A stretch of 64,000 nt of DNA from Pseudomonas sp. NC02 (GTDB lineage Bacteria; Pseudomonadota; Gammaproteobacteria; Pseudomonadales; Pseudomonadaceae), in the NCBI RefSeq assembly GCF_002874965.1, contig NZ_CP025624.1, positions 3,224,001 through 3,288,000 on the forward strand, given 5' to 3'. Shown here piece by piece: positions 7,794 through 17,777 of the stretch. The notes under the pieces were generated by a model. The model searched no databases. It was not told the DNA's origin and worked only from the letters and a program-made list of their open reading frames with translations. Positions within the stretch are counted from its first letter, which is position 1. Every line of letters starts with the position of its first letter. The position numbers were made by a program, and so were the translations under genes.

Positions 7794-8498
7794 CTAGCGG
7801 GGCATGTACCCCAGGTGCCAGCGCCGCGGAATCTTCAGCGACACCAGCCCCAACAGCGCCGACAGCACCCCGCTGACCAGCAGCGCACGAATCCCCATGT
7901 GGTGCTCCAGCAACGCACCGATCACCGCACCCACAAACATCCCGGCCCACGGGATCAGTTGCACGCGCCAGCCGTTGCGGCGTTCACCGAGCATCCAGCG
8001 GCCCAGTCCGCGACCAAAGCGTGACAGCGCCCCGGTGACATAGGTAAGCCCCACGGGCAACCCGTTCACTTCTTCGACGGCGGCATTCAGCATGCCCATG
8101 GCGATGATCGCTGCCAGCAACGCCGGCAATTGATCGGCAAACGGCCAGGCCGCAGCCCCGCACAGCAGGGTGGCGATGCACAGCAACAAGGGCAGGGCGT
8201 GGCGCCGGCTGACGCGGCTGACCATCACGCCCAGCGCATTCCCGGCGATAAACGTCGCCACCAGCAACGTCAGGCGCCCGGTAAGGCCCAGGTCGCCTTC
8301 GCTGATCGCCACGGCGAGGCGCGTGGTGTTGCCGCTCATGAACGACACAAAATCCCCGCTGGCCATGAAACCAATCGCATCGGTCATGCCCGCCAGCACG
8401 GAAAGGCTGGCCACCAGCAGCAACCCGACACGCCCGCGCCATTTGTGGCGATGCAGCAAGGCGGCGTTGGTGTAGGGCTTCAGGGATGAAGGCAGCAT
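7794..8498 (-). CDS. DUF1275 (YoaK-type) membrane protein
   Basis: The 234-residue protein has about six membrane segments. The stretch G-M-T-D-A-I-G-F followed by F-V-S-F-M-S-G-N-T-T-R-L and G-N-A-L-G is the DUF1275/YoaK signature. A transport role has been suggested for the family but the substrate is not known. It is a single-gene unit, divergent from nothing recognisable; the ribosome site before the ATG is weak. Confidence 0.88.
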   Translation of the reverse strand: MLPSSLKPYTNAALLHRHKWRGRVGLLLVASLSVLAGMTDAIGFMASGDFVSFMSGNTTRLAVAISEGDLGLTGRLTLLVATFIAGNALGVMVSRVSRRHALPLLLCIATLLCGAAAWPFADQLPALLAAIIAMGMLNAAVEEVNGLPVGLTYVTGALSRFGRGLGRWMLGERRNGWRVQLIPWAGMFVGAVIGALLEHHMGIRALLVSGVLSALLGLVSLKIPRRWHLGYMPR

Positions 8499-8575
8499 GG
8501 GGCCGGGTTCCTCGGTGAGATTATCCGGCCACTACCGTAGGGCGCTTCGTGCTCCGCTGCAATGACTTGGCGCAC

Positions 8576-9604
8576 TTACAGGCGTTCGGCCAGTTGCTCC
8601 AGAAACATCGCCAGCCCGACTTCCTCGGCCTTCAAGCCTTTGCGCACTCGGGGCTTGGGCAGTTTCGCCAGTTCGCCCAGGCTGAAATGCTCCAGCACCG
8701 CCGGGTGGATGTAGCACTTGCGACACACCGCCGGCGTGTTGCCCAGTTGCTTGGCAACGTTCTTGACCATCTCCACCACATGTTTCCTGGCGTCGGATTC
8801 CGGCTGCCACTCAAGCTCGCGCAGCACTGCCAGCGCCAGGGCGCTGCCGGCCCAGGTGCGGTAGTCCTTGGCGGTAAAATCCGCGCCGGTCAGGGTGTGC
8901 AGGTAGGCATTCACATCGGTGGAACTGACGGTATGGCGCTCGCCGTTCTCGTCCAGGTACTGGAACAGGTTCTGCCCCGGCAACTCCAGGCAACGCTTGA
9001 TCACCGTGGCCAGGCGCCGGTCCTTGACGCTGATCTGGTGCTCGATGCCGCTCTTGCCACGAAACTGGAACAGGATCTCGCTGCCCTTGATGTCCACATG
9101 GCGGGTGCGCAGGGTGGTCAGGCCGTAGGAGCGGTTGTCGCGGGCATATTGGGTATTGCCGACGCGGATCAGGGTGGCGTCGAGCAGCAGCACCACCGTG
9201 GCCAGGACCTTTTCCCGATTGAACCCTGGCGCCTCGATCTGTGCTTCCAACTGTTTGCGCAACTTGGGCAGCGCGCTGCCGAACTGTTGCAGCCGGGAAT
9301 ACTTGTCGGTGTCGCGCACCTCGCGCCAGCGCGGGTGGTAGCGGTACTGCTTGCGCCCCCGGGCATCCCGCCCGGTGGCCTGCAGATGGCCGCGCGGGTC
9401 GGCGCAGATCCACACATCGGTATAGGCCGGCGGCACTGCCAGTGCGTTGATGCGTTTGATTTCGTCGGCATCGGTTATGCGTGTGCCGTCGGCCTTGAAG
9501 TATTGGAATTTGCCCCGCAGCTTTTTGCGGGAGATCCCGGGCTGGGTATCGTCGACGTAATGCAGGTCGCGGGGCAGGTCGGCAAGCAACGCAGGATCGG
9601 GCAT
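8576..9604 (-). CDS. DNA topoisomerase IB (poxvirus-like)
   Basis: The 342-residue enzyme relaxes supercoils through a 3'-phosphotyrosyl intermediate. Visible elements are the N-terminal domain with G-K-K/R-type F-Q-Y-F, the catalytic Arg in I-R-V-G-N, H-Q-I-S-V-K-D-R-R and the nucleophile Tyr (about 298) in C-R-K-C-Y-I-H-P. Length fits the small bacterial/viral type, not the eukaryotic one. AAGGA precedes the ATG. It is an auxiliary topoisomerase common in pseudomonads. Confidence 0.95.
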   Translation of the reverse strand: MPDPALLADLPRDLHYVDDTQPGISRKKLRGKFQYFKADGTRITDADEIKRINALAVPPAYTDVWICADPRGHLQATGRDARGRKQYRYHPRWREVRDTDKYSRLQQFGSALPKLRKQLEAQIEAPGFNREKVLATVVLLLDATLIRVGNTQYARDNRSYGLTTLRTRHVDIKGSEILFQFRGKSGIEHQISVKDRRLATVIKRCLELPGQNLFQYLDENGERHTVSSTDVNAYLHTLTGADFTAKDYRTWAGSALALAVLRELEWQPESDARKHVVEMVKNVAKQLGNTPAVCRKCYIHPAVLEHFSLGELAKLPKPRVRKGLKAEEVGLAMFLEQLAERL

Positions 9605-9695
9605 GGCGCAAATTCCTTGGCAGGTATTTCTGATTGACCGCAGGGTTTTGCGGTCGTGCCAACAAGTTTGCTCCCCCGTAGCAGCTGTCGGGCAG

Positions 9696-10781
9696 TCAGG
9701 CCAGTACCGCCACCGCCTTGATTTGCGCCCACAGCGTCTGGCCGGGATGCAGCTGCAACTGGTCCCGCGAGTAACGGGTGATGCGCGCCAGCAGCGGCGT
9801 GCCGGCGGCGTCCAGGCTTACCAGCACGTGGGCTGCGTTGTCCGCCGGGATTTCCTGGGTCACCGTCACCGGCAGGCGATTGAGGATGCTGCTGTGTTCC
9901 TCGGCCTGCAGGCTCAAGCTGACGTCCCGCGCCTGGATCTTGAAACGCAACTGTTTGCCCAGCGCCAATGGTGCATGGGCCACGCGCATCTGCAATTGGC
10001 TCGCGGGCAATTGCAGGGTGAGCAACTGGTAGTGCGCGTCGTAGGCGCTGACGGTGCCGTTGATCACCACACCGGCGTCGTCGCCCAGGGCCATGGGCAG
10101 GTCCAGCCGGGCCAGGGTTTCGCCGATAGGACCGCTGGCCAGGGCCTTGCCGTCGCTGAGCAACACGATGTGATCAGCCAGGCGCGCCACTTCGTCCTGG
10201 GCATGGCTGACGTACAGCACCGGAATCTCCAGTTCGTCATGCAGGCGTTCGAGATACGGCAGGATCTCGCTTTTGCGTTTGCTGTCCAGCGCGGCCAACG
10301 GTTCATCCATCAGCAACAGGCTCGGGCTGGTGAGCAGGGCGCGGGCGATGCCGATGCGCTGGCGCTCACCGCCGGAAAGGTGCTGCGGATGGCGCTCCAG
10401 CAGGTGGCCGATGCCCAATAGTTCGGTGGCGTGGCTCATCTCCACCCGGCGTTGCTGGCGCGGGATGCGCTTGAGGCCGAACTCCAGGTTGGCCAGCACC
10501 GACAAATGCGGGAACAGGCTGGCTTCTTGAAACACGTAGCCCAGGGCGCGTTTGTGGGGTGGCACGAACAATCCTTTGCGGCTGTCTTGCCAGACCTCGT
10601 CGTTGATCTGCACGAAACCCTCTTCAGCCCGCTCCAGCCCGGCGATGCAACGCAGGCAGGTGGTCTTGCCGGAGCCGGAGTGGCCGTACAGCGCCGTCAC
10701 CCCGCGACCGGGCAGTTGCAGGTCGACATCCAGGGCAAACCCGGAATACTTCAGTTGCAGGCGTACCTCGATCATCGACAT
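9696..10781 (-). CDS. modC: Molybdate ABC transporter ATPase ModC
   Basis: The 361-residue cytoplasmic ATPase has Walker A (G-H-S-G-S-G-K-T-T, about residues 33-41), the signature L-S-G-G-E-R-Q-R, Walker B L-L-L-M-D-E-P, and a C-terminal TOBE (molybdate-binding) domain from about residue 290. It powers ModB. The ATG overlaps the modB stop by one base. It ends the modABC operon. Confidence 0.97.
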   Translation of the reverse strand: MSMIEVRLQLKYSGFALDVDLQLPGRGVTALYGHSGSGKTTCLRCIAGLERAEEGFVQINDEVWQDSRKGLFVPPHKRALGYVFQEASLFPHLSVLANLEFGLKRIPRQQRRVEMSHATELLGIGHLLERHPQHLSGGERQRIGIARALLTSPSLLLMDEPLAALDSKRKSEILPYLERLHDELEIPVLYVSHAQDEVARLADHIVLLSDGKALASGPIGETLARLDLPMALGDDAGVVINGTVSAYDAHYQLLTLQLPASQLQMRVAHAPLALGKQLRFKIQARDVSLSLQAEEHSSILNRLPVTVTQEIPADNAAHVLVSLDAAGTPLLARITRYSRDQLQLHPGQTLWAQIKAVAVLA

Positions 10782-11461
10782 CAGCTCCAGCCCGCCTTGG
10801 TTTTACGGCTGGAGTAGAGCGCCAGCAACACCAGGAAAGAAAACACCACCATGGACCCGGCCAGCCAGTGGGCCTGGGCATATTCCATGGCTTCGACGTG
10901 GTCGTAGATCTGCACCGAGACGACCCGGGTCTTGTTGGGAATATTGCCGCCGATCATCAGTACCACGCCGAACTCGCCGACGGTGTGGGCAAAACCGAGA
11001 ATCGACGCGGTGATAAACCCCGGGCGCGCCAGGGGCAGGATCACCGTGAAAAAGGTGTCCCAGGGATTGGCCCGCAAGGTCGCGGCCACTTCCAGCGGGC
11101 GAGTGCCAATAGCGGAGAAGGCGTTTTGCAACGGCTGCACCACAAACGGCATCGAATAGATCACCGAGCCAATCACCAGCCCGGCGAAGCTGAAGGTCAG
11201 GGTGCCCAGGCCCAGCCATTGGGTGAACTGGCCGAAGTAGCCGTTGGGGCCCATAATCAGCAGCAGGTAGAAGCCGATCACCGTGGGTGGCAACACCAAC
11301 GGCAAGGCCACCACCGCGCCAATGGGGCCGCGCCACCACGAGCGGGTGCGCGACAGCCAGAGGGCTATCGGAGTGCCGATGATCAGCAGGATGACCGTGG
11401 TCAGCGATGCCAGTTTCAGGGTCAACCAGATCGCGGAAAAATCGGCACTCGACAGCGGCAT
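10781..11461 (-). CDS. modB: Molybdate ABC transporter permease ModB
   Basis: The 226-residue inner-membrane protein has five or six segments and the permease EAA-type loop [15 protein letters not shown] (about residues 139-153) that docks on ModC. The start follows the modA stop directly (TAAATG), so the two are translationally coupled. Confidence 0.96.
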   Translation of the reverse strand: MPLSSADFSAIWLTLKLASLTTVILLIIGTPIALWLSRTRSWWRGPIGAVVALPLVLPPTVIGFYLLLIMGPNGYFGQFTQWLGLGTLTFSFAGLVIGSVIYSMPFVVQPLQNAFSAIGTRPLEVAATLRANPWDTFFTVILPLARPGFITASILGFAHTVGEFGVVLMIGGNIPNKTRVVSVQIYDHVEAMEYAQAHWLAGSMVVFSFLVLLALYSSRKTKAGWS

Positions 11462-12340
<879 letters not shown>

Positions 12341-12346
12341 TCAGGT

Positions 12347-13411
12347 TCAGCGTCGGCCGAGTTTTTCCAGGGTTTGCGCGGCCAGTTGCAGCGTCAGGTC
12401 ATAGCTGGAGATGTCTTTGCCGAGGCGCAGCGCCTGGCCCGACCACAAGTTGCTGAAGCCGGCTTCGTCCTTGGCCTTGAGCGGCATCAACGCACCGCCG
12501 GACAGCGGGAACGCCGGCGCCGTGGGGTTGATCGCGCCCAACTCACGCATTACGCGGTTGATGATGCCCCGCGCCGGGCGCCCGGTGAACAGGTTGGTCA
12601 GCGCGGTTTCACTGGCCTGGGCAGTGCGCAAGGCGTGGTGGTGTGACTTCGAGACGGTGGCCTCGGGGGTAAACAGGTACGCGGTGCCAATCTGCACCGC
12701 TGACGCGCCAAGGGCGAAGGCCGCGACAATGCCCCTGGCATCCCCGATGCCGCCGGCCGCAATCACCGGCACGCGCACGGCATCGACAACCTGTGGCACC
12801 AGCGCCATGGTGCCGATCTGGCTATTCAGGTCGTCGCTGAGGAACATCCCGCGATGGCCACCGGCTTCGCTGCCCATGGCGATGATTGCATCGCAGCCGT
12901 GCTGTTCCAGCCAGATGGCTTCTTCGACGGTGGTAGCCGACGACAGCACTTTCGCCCCGGTGGCCTTGACCCGGTCCAGCAGGGATTTTTCCGGCAGGCC
13001 GAAGTGAAAGCTCACCACTTCCGGGCGGAACTCTTCCACCACTTCACAGGCGGCGTTGTTGAACGGTGCGCGGTTGGAGACGGGCGTCGGCGCGTCAAAA
13101 TCGGCGCCCAGCTCGCGGTAGTAGGTTTCCAGCAGGTTCTTCCACTGAAGGTCGCGGTGAGCATCCGGCGTCGGTGGCTGATGGCAGAAGAAATTTACGT
13201 TCAGCGGCCGCGAACTGGCTTGGCGAATCGTGGTGAGTGCTTCGCGCAGTTGCTCGATGCTGAGCGCCGCCGCCGGCATTGAACCGAGGGCGCCGGCCTG
13301 ATTGGCCGCAATCACCATGGCCGTGCTCGTGGCATTGGCCATGGGCGCCTGAATGATCGGTAACTCGATGCCCAGCAGGTCAAGAATTCGGGTGTCTGGC
13401 CAGGTGCTCAT
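12347..13411 (-). CDS. Nitronate monooxygenase (2-nitropropane dioxygenase family)
   Basis: The 354-residue FMN-dependent TIM-barrel enzyme oxidises alkyl nitronates. Signs are the N-terminal L-G-I-E-L-P-I-I-Q-A-P-M-A, the phosphate-binding A-M-G-S-E-A-G-G-H-R-G (about residues 185-195), and A-A-G-G-I-G-D-A-R-G. The start at MSTWPD is preferred, with GGAGA upstream; an ATG five codons earlier is possible. It may act on propionate 3-nitronate like related bacterial enzymes; this is inference. Confidence 0.9.
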   Translation of the reverse strand: MSTWPDTRILDLLGIELPIIQAPMANATSTAMVIAANQAGALGSMPAAALSIEQLREALTTIRQASSRPLNVNFFCHQPPTPDAHRDLQWKNLLETYYRELGADFDAPTPVSNRAPFNNAACEVVEEFRPEVVSFHFGLPEKSLLDRVKATGAKVLSSATTVEEAIWLEQHGCDAIIAMGSEAGGHRGMFLSDDLNSQIGTMALVPQVVDAVRVPVIAAGGIGDARGIVAAFALGASAVQIGTAYLFTPEATVSKSHHHALRTAQASETALTNLFTGRPARGIINRVMRELGAINPTAPAFPLSGGALMPLKAKDEAGFSNLWSGQALRLGKDISSYDLTLQLAAQTLEKLGRR

Positions 13412-13521
13412 GGGACGCTTCTCCAACGGTGGAATGCTGTTCCGTCGTTTTAGCAGGGCCAGGCAGCACCAGGCCAGTCTGTATTATTCACTGGACGAAT
13501 CCAGTGTTTCATGGGCGGTTA

Positions 13522-14400
13522 TCAGTTGATGGCGTCACCCAGTACTGCATGAATCCGCTGGGCAATATGCGCGGCGTGGGTTTCCAGGGCGAAGTGGCCG
13601 GTGTCGAGTGATTCCACCACGGCATTGGGGTTGTCGCCTTTGTAGGCATGGGCGCCCGGCGGGATGAAGAAGGGATCGTTCTGGCCCCAGATCACCAGCG
13701 CCGGCACTTGCGTGGCCTTGAAAAACGCCTGGAACGCCGGGTACAGCGTCAGGTTGTTGCGGTAGTCGAGGAACAGGTCCAACTGGATCTCGTCATTGCC
13801 GGGACGCTGCATCAGGAGCACGTCGAGCATGTAGGACTCCGGCGCCACCAGCTCCGGTTGCGACACGCCATGCAGGTACTGATAGCGCGTGCCTTCCAGG
13901 CTGATGACCGCGTTGCGAATCACCTCGCGATTGGCCTGGCTTGGCTCGGCCCAGTAGGCCCGGATCGGATCCCAGGCGTCACCCAAACCTTCCAGGTAGG
14001 CATTGCCGTTTTGCGATATCAGCGCGCTGACCCGTTCCGGGTGGGCCACGGCGAGGCGCAGGCCCACCGGTGCGCCATAGTCGAACACATAGAGGGCATA
14101 GCGACTGAGGTTCAGGGCGTCGACGAAGTGGCCGACGGTAACCGCCAGGTTATCGAAGCTGTAGTGGTAATTGCGTTCGGCGGGGACTTCGGTGAAGCCG
14201 AAGCCTGGCAAGTCCGGGGCGATGATCCGGTAACGGGTGGCAAGCAGCGGGATCAGGTCACGGTACATATGGGACGAACTGGGAAAGCCATGCAGCAGCA
14301 ACAACACCGGCGCGGAGGGGTCGCCGGCTTCACGGTAGAAAATGCGCACACCATCGGCATCAACGTGCTGATAGCGAACAACCGGGGCTGAAATCGACAT
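13522..14400 (-). CDS. Alpha/beta hydrolase, haloalkane dehalogenase/epoxide hydrolase-like
   Basis: The 292-residue protein has the oxyanion-hole H-G-F-P-S-S (about residues 37-42), the nucleophile elbow V-F-D-Y-G-A-P-V-G with Asp about residue 107, and the catalytic His in T-G-H-F-A-L-E-T near the C-terminus. An Asp nucleophile is what dehalogenases and epoxide hydrolases use, instead of the Ser of esterases. GAGGA precedes the ATG. It is divergent from a CGNR regulator gene, and two 30-bp repeats lie between them. Confidence 0.88.
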   Translation of the reverse strand: MSISAPVVRYQHVDADGVRIFYREAGDPSAPVLLLLHGFPSSSHMYRDLIPLLATRYRIIAPDLPGFGFTEVPAERNYHYSFDNLAVTVGHFVDALNLSRYALYVFDYGAPVGLRLAVAHPERVSALISQNGNAYLEGLGDAWDPIRAYWAEPSQANREVIRNAVISLEGTRYQYLHGVSQPELVAPESYMLDVLLMQRPGNDEIQLDLFLDYRNNLTLYPAFQAFFKATQVPALVIWGQNDPFFIPPGAHAYKGDNPNAVVESLDTGHFALETHAAHIAQRIHAVLGDAIN

Positions 14401-14416
14401 GATAGTAGTCCTCTTT

Positions 14417-14502
14417 GTAACTGGTTAAATTGATTTGTTGGGTTACTGGTTTTGCAGGCTGCGCTTGAAAATGTAACCTGTCAAATTAATTTAATGGGTT
14501 AC
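14417..14502. promoter_or_regulatory. Tandem 30-bp operator-like repeats
   Basis: Two direct repeats, 14417-14446 and 14473-14502, each run from GTAAC through an AT-rich centre (AAATT, ATTT) to GGGTTAC, so each is itself an inverted repeat with GTAAC ends. They match at about 23 of 30 positions, 56 bp start to start. They lie between the hydrolase ATG and the CGNR gene, so a shared regulator site is likely. Confidence 0.65.
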
Positions 14503-14576
14503 GGATCGGCGAATTTAGTAACTATTCAAAAGCGAAATCAGCGGTTACGATGGCGCGGACTTGAAGAGGATTTGCC

Positions 14577-15161
14577 ATGCCCGCCATCACCCCATCCCCG
14601 TTGGAACCCTACGTTCTGGCTGATCATCCCGTGCTGGACATGCTCAATACCCGGGCGAATGTCGACGGTGTGCCCTTTGAATTCTGGCAAGGCGATGCCG
14701 ATGTCGAGCGCTGGCTGGTGCGGCTTGGCTGGGCCGAGGAGGGCGCAGTACCGGTATTCGAGGAGGGGGCACTGCTGGGCGCGGCGCGGGGATTGCGGGA
14801 AGTGATCCGCGTGTTACTGGAACAGCGCAAGGCCGGCCAGCAGGGCGATCCCGGCGCGCTGAATGCGTTCCTGCGCAAGGCGGTCAGTCACCCGCAACTG
14901 GCTTGGCCGGCGCCTGGCGAGTTGCGGCTGGAGCGCCAGCGCAAGGTGCAGACTGCCGAGCAGTTCCTGGCGCCGATTGCCGAAGTCGCCGCGACGTTAC
15001 TGGTGGAAGGGGATTTCGGCCTGGTCCGCACCTGCGAACATCCCGAGTGCGTGCTGTGGTTCTACGACCGCACCAAGGGCCACAAGCGCCGCTGGTGCAG
15101 CATGGCGCTGTGTGGCAATCGGCATAAGGTGGCCGAGTTTCGCAAGCGCAAACTGGTGTAG
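14577..15161 (+). CDS. CGNR zinc-finger regulator with ABATE domain
   Basis: The 194-residue protein has an N-terminal ABATE (stress-sensing-like) domain and a C-terminal zinc finger: C-E-H-P-E-C about residues 151-156, then W-C-S-M-A-L-C-G-N-R-H-K near the end, the family's CGNR signature. Family members are thought to be DNA-binding regulators. GAAGAGGA precedes the ATG. It probably regulates the divergent hydrolase and itself through the repeats between them; inference. Confidence 0.88.
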   Translation: MPAITPSPLEPYVLADHPVLDMLNTRANVDGVPFEFWQGDADVERWLVRLGWAEEGAVPVFEEGALLGAARGLREVIRVLLEQRKAGQQGDPGALNAFLRKAVSHPQLAWPAPGELRLERQRKVQTAEQFLAPIAEVAATLLVEGDFGLVRTCEHPECVLWFYDRTKGHKRRWCSMALCGNRHKVAEFRKRKLV

Positions 15162-15167
15162 ACGTCC

Positions 15168-16232
15168 TCAGGATTCTGCCGGGCTTTCGCGCTCCAGCAA
15201 CTGCCGCTTGCGCTCGACACCCCAGCGGTAGCCCGACAGATTGCCGTCGGCGCGCACCACGCGATGGCAGGGAATCGCCACCGCCAGGCTGTTGGCACCA
15301 CACGCCTGGGCCACGGCGCGATAGGCGGTCGGCGCGCCGATGCGCTGGGCGATCTCGGCGTAGCTGGCGGTGCACCCCACCGGGATTTCCCGCAAGGCTT
15401 GCCACACGCGTTCCTGAAACGCAGTGCCGCGCAAGTCCAGGGGCAAGTCCAGGCCCAGGGCCGGCGCTTCGATGAAGCCCACCACCTGGGCGATCAATTG
15501 TTCAAAGTCGTGATCGGCACCCAGCAGATTGGCGCGGGGAAACTGGTCCTGCAGGTCGCGCACCAGTTTGTCCGGGTCATCCCCCAGCAGGATCGCGCAC
15601 ACACCGCGATTGCTCTGGGCCACCAGAATGGCGCCCAACGAACATTGGCCAACGGCAAAGCGAATATCCGTGTTGGTGCCGCCGGCTTTGTAGTCGCGGG
15701 GCTTCATGCCGAGCAATTGGTCGGCAGCCTCATAAAAGCGGCTGTTGGAATTGAAGCCGGCGTCGTACAGCGCATCGGTCACCGAGTGCTGGTCCTTGAG
15801 GCCGTCGCGCACCTTGCGCGAGCGATGAGCGCTGCCGTAACGCTTTGGCGTCAGGCCGGTCACCGCCTTGAACACCCGATGAAAATGGAACGGGCTCAAG
15901 CCGGCAAGGGCGGCCAGATCTTCAAGGGGCGGCAGGGTTTCGGCCTGTTCGATGTGCCGACAGGCCGCTGCCACCAGTTGCGCATGGCGTGCGGCCACCT
16001 GGGTCTGGTCCCCCGACGCGCGCTTGTTGGGCCGGTAGCCCGCCGCTTCAGCCTGTTGCGGGGTGTCGAAGAACTCGACGTTCTCCGGGCGCGGGCGCCG
16101 TGCGGAACTGCTGGGGCGGCAGTACACACCGGTGGTTTTCACACCATAGACGAAGGTCAAGTCGGCCTTGGCGTCACGGGCGACAATCGCGGCCCAGCGC
16201 GGGTCTTGTTCGGTGGCGTGGCGCGCGGTCAT
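15168..16232 (-). CDS. ada: Ada-type regulator/O6-methylguanine-DNA methyltransferase with degenerate zinc site
   Basis: The 354-residue protein has all Ada parts: N-terminal methylphosphotriester domain (about 1-80), AraC-type helix-turn-helix (about 85-185) and C-terminal alkyltransferase with I-P-C-H-R-V (Cys322). In the N-terminal domain Cys38 (the methyl acceptor) is kept in V-Y-C-R-P, but the other three zinc ligands of E. coli Ada are Ser42, Asn69 and Ala72 here (S-S-S-A-R and Y-R-P-N-K-R-A). Repair of O6-methylguanine should persist; zinc binding and methyl-sensing look doubtful. AGGAG precedes the ATG. It is the third gene after the 2OG oxygenase and alkB. Confidence 0.93.
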   Translation of the reverse strand: MTARHATEQDPRWAAIVARDAKADLTFVYGVKTTGVYCRPSSSARRPRPENVEFFDTPQQAEAAGYRPNKRASGDQTQVAARHAQLVAAACRHIEQAETLPPLEDLAALAGLSPFHFHRVFKAVTGLTPKRYGSAHRSRKVRDGLKDQHSVTDALYDAGFNSNSRFYEAADQLLGMKPRDYKAGGTNTDIRFAVGQCSLGAILVAQSNRGVCAILLGDDPDKLVRDLQDQFPRANLLGADHDFEQLIAQVVGFIEAPALGLDLPLDLRGTAFQERVWQALREIPVGCTASYAEIAQRIGAPTAYRAVAQACGANSLAVAIPCHRVVRADGNLSGYRWGVERKRQLLERESPAES

Positions 16233-16308
16233 GGTGGTGGCTCCTGGTTGAAGAATGCCAGGTTAGTCCCGTGGGGCATTCCCATCACTCCGATGCTTGC
16301 GGTCAAAT

Positions 16309-16989
16309 TCATCCGGCCGTGCGAAACGTCAGGTTGATGCGCTGCGGCCCCATGACCGGATGCGTGCCGGGCTTGATCGGCATCACGCCGTGAAAGCGCA
16401 GGCGGTCCACGCCGCCCCATACCACTACGTCGCCATGGAACAGCGAGACTTTTTGCGTCTTGTCGCTGCGCTCATGGCCGCCGAACAGGAAGATCGCCGG
16501 TAAACCCAATGACACGGAGACCACCGGGGCCGCATAGCGCCGCTCGTTCTTGTCCTGGTGCAGGGACATTTTCGCGCCTGGCACATAGCGGTTGATCAGA
16601 CAGGCATCCGGCTCGAAATCGTCGAAACCTGCATCTGCTGCGGCCATCATGGCCAGTTCGCGCAATGCGGCCGGCAGGGCTGGCCAGGGTTGTTGGTTAT
16701 TCGGGTCAATCGGGGAGTAGCGATAACCGGTGGAGTCGGTCGTCCAGCCCAATTCACCGCAACTGCTTAACGCCGCCGACATGGTAAAACCACCGGGCGT
16801 GACCATTTGCCGGAAGGGCGATTGAGCCAATACCCGTCGCAGTTCCGGTAGCAAACGCTCGAGCCAGGGCAGGGCATAGCCCCTGAGGACGTAGGATTGT
16901 TCACCGATTTGCTCGCGCCCCGGGGGCTGTTGCAGCGCCTCATCGGCGAACAAATCGGCGGTTGATCCGGGAAGGGTCTTACTGCGCAT
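16309..16989 (-). CDS. alkB: AlkB, 2OG-Fe(II) DNA dealkylase
   Basis: The 226-residue enzyme oxidatively removes methyl groups from 1-methyladenine and 3-methylcytosine. Iron ligands His144, Asp146 (L-H-Q-D-K-N-E) and His200, and 2-oxoglutarate arginines 217 and 223 (R-I-N-L-T-F-R), are all present with the same spacing as in E. coli AlkB. The ATG overlaps the end of the upstream 2OG oxygenase by 11 bases; ada follows after 76 bases. Confidence 0.96.
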   Translation of the reverse strand: MRSKTLPGSTADLFADEALQQPPGREQIGEQSYVLRGYALPWLERLLPELRRVLAQSPFRQMVTPGGFTMSAALSSCGELGWTTDSTGYRYSPIDPNNQQPWPALPAALRELAMMAAADAGFDDFEPDACLINRYVPGAKMSLHQDKNERRYAAPVVSVSLGLPAIFLFGGHERSDKTQKVSLFHGDVVVWGGVDRLRFHGVMPIKPGTHPVMGPQRINLTFRTAG

Positions 16990-17695
16990 CGTGAAAAATC
17001 ACTCCCAAGGTATGCCGGGTACCACTGTGCAGAACACTGACCCCATGGCGCAAGGTCACCCGATGAAACCCCCTCACACTCGGCATGGGTCGCTGATTGA
17101 CCGCGAAGATTACCGCGTCACCCTGGTTAAGAGGGACGACCTGAGCCCGGGATTGCATTCTTGGCCGCTGCTCCGTCAGCACCAACTCCCCGCCACGAAA
17201 GTCCTCTCCCGGCTGCGACAACAGGATGGCTACTTGTAGGGGAAACACATGTTCCCCGTACAGATCCTGATGCAGGCAGTTGTAGTCGCCTGGGCCGTAT
17301 TGCAGCAATAACGGGGTAGGGCGTTGCTGCCCGGCAGCGTGGCAGCGGGCAATGAAGTCGGCATGGTGCGCCGGATAGGTGATCGGCAGGTTCATCTGTT
17401 CGTTCCAGCGATTGGCCTGGGGCGCCAGGAACCCATACAGCTGTTCACGCAGCGCGCAGATCGGCGCTGGCAGCGGGTAGCGGAAATATTTGTATTCGCC
17501 GCGGCCAAAGCCGTGCCTGGCCATCATCACATGGGAGCGAAACAGTTCGGGTCGGGGGTAGTGGCCGCTCAGTTCAGCGCATTCCTGCTGATCCAGCAGG
17601 GCTGGAATCAGTGCGTTACCCTGTTCATCAAGGGCTTGCTCGATGGCGGCCCAGTCCAGCTTGGCCAGGCGTTCATGCAGTGGAGTGGAAGGCAT
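16979..17695 (-). CDS. 2OG-Fe(II) oxygenase, prolyl-hydroxylase-like, in the alkB-ada operon
   Basis: The 238-residue protein has the double-stranded beta-helix signature: His142-x-Asp144 in C-L-H-Q-D-L-Y-G, distal His217 and 2OG-binding Arg227 in S-G-T-R-H-T-L-G. It is unlike AlkB in sequence and closer to prolyl-4-hydroxylase-type oxygenases, so its substrate (protein, nucleic acid or small molecule) is unknown. The start at 17693-17695 has CAGGA upstream; an ATG eight codons earlier is less likely. As first gene of the operon it is expected to serve the alkylation response. Confidence 0.9.
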   Translation of the reverse strand: MPSTPLHERLAKLDWAAIEQALDEQGNALIPALLDQQECAELSGHYPRPELFRSHVMMARHGFGRGEYKYFRYPLPAPICALREQLYGFLAPQANRWNEQMNLPITYPAHHADFIARCHAAGQQRPTPLLLQYGPGDYNCLHQDLYGEHVFPLQVAILLSQPGEDFRGGELVLTEQRPRMQSRAQVVPLNQGDAVIFAVNQRPMPSVRGFHRVTLRHGVSVLHSGTRHTLGVIFHDAQ

Positions 17696-17777
17696 CGACA
17701 AGTTCCTGTGGCAGCGCATTAGGGCTGCCAGTCTAGAAAGTCGTCAGGGTCAGAACACTCCGATACTTGCGCTCGAA

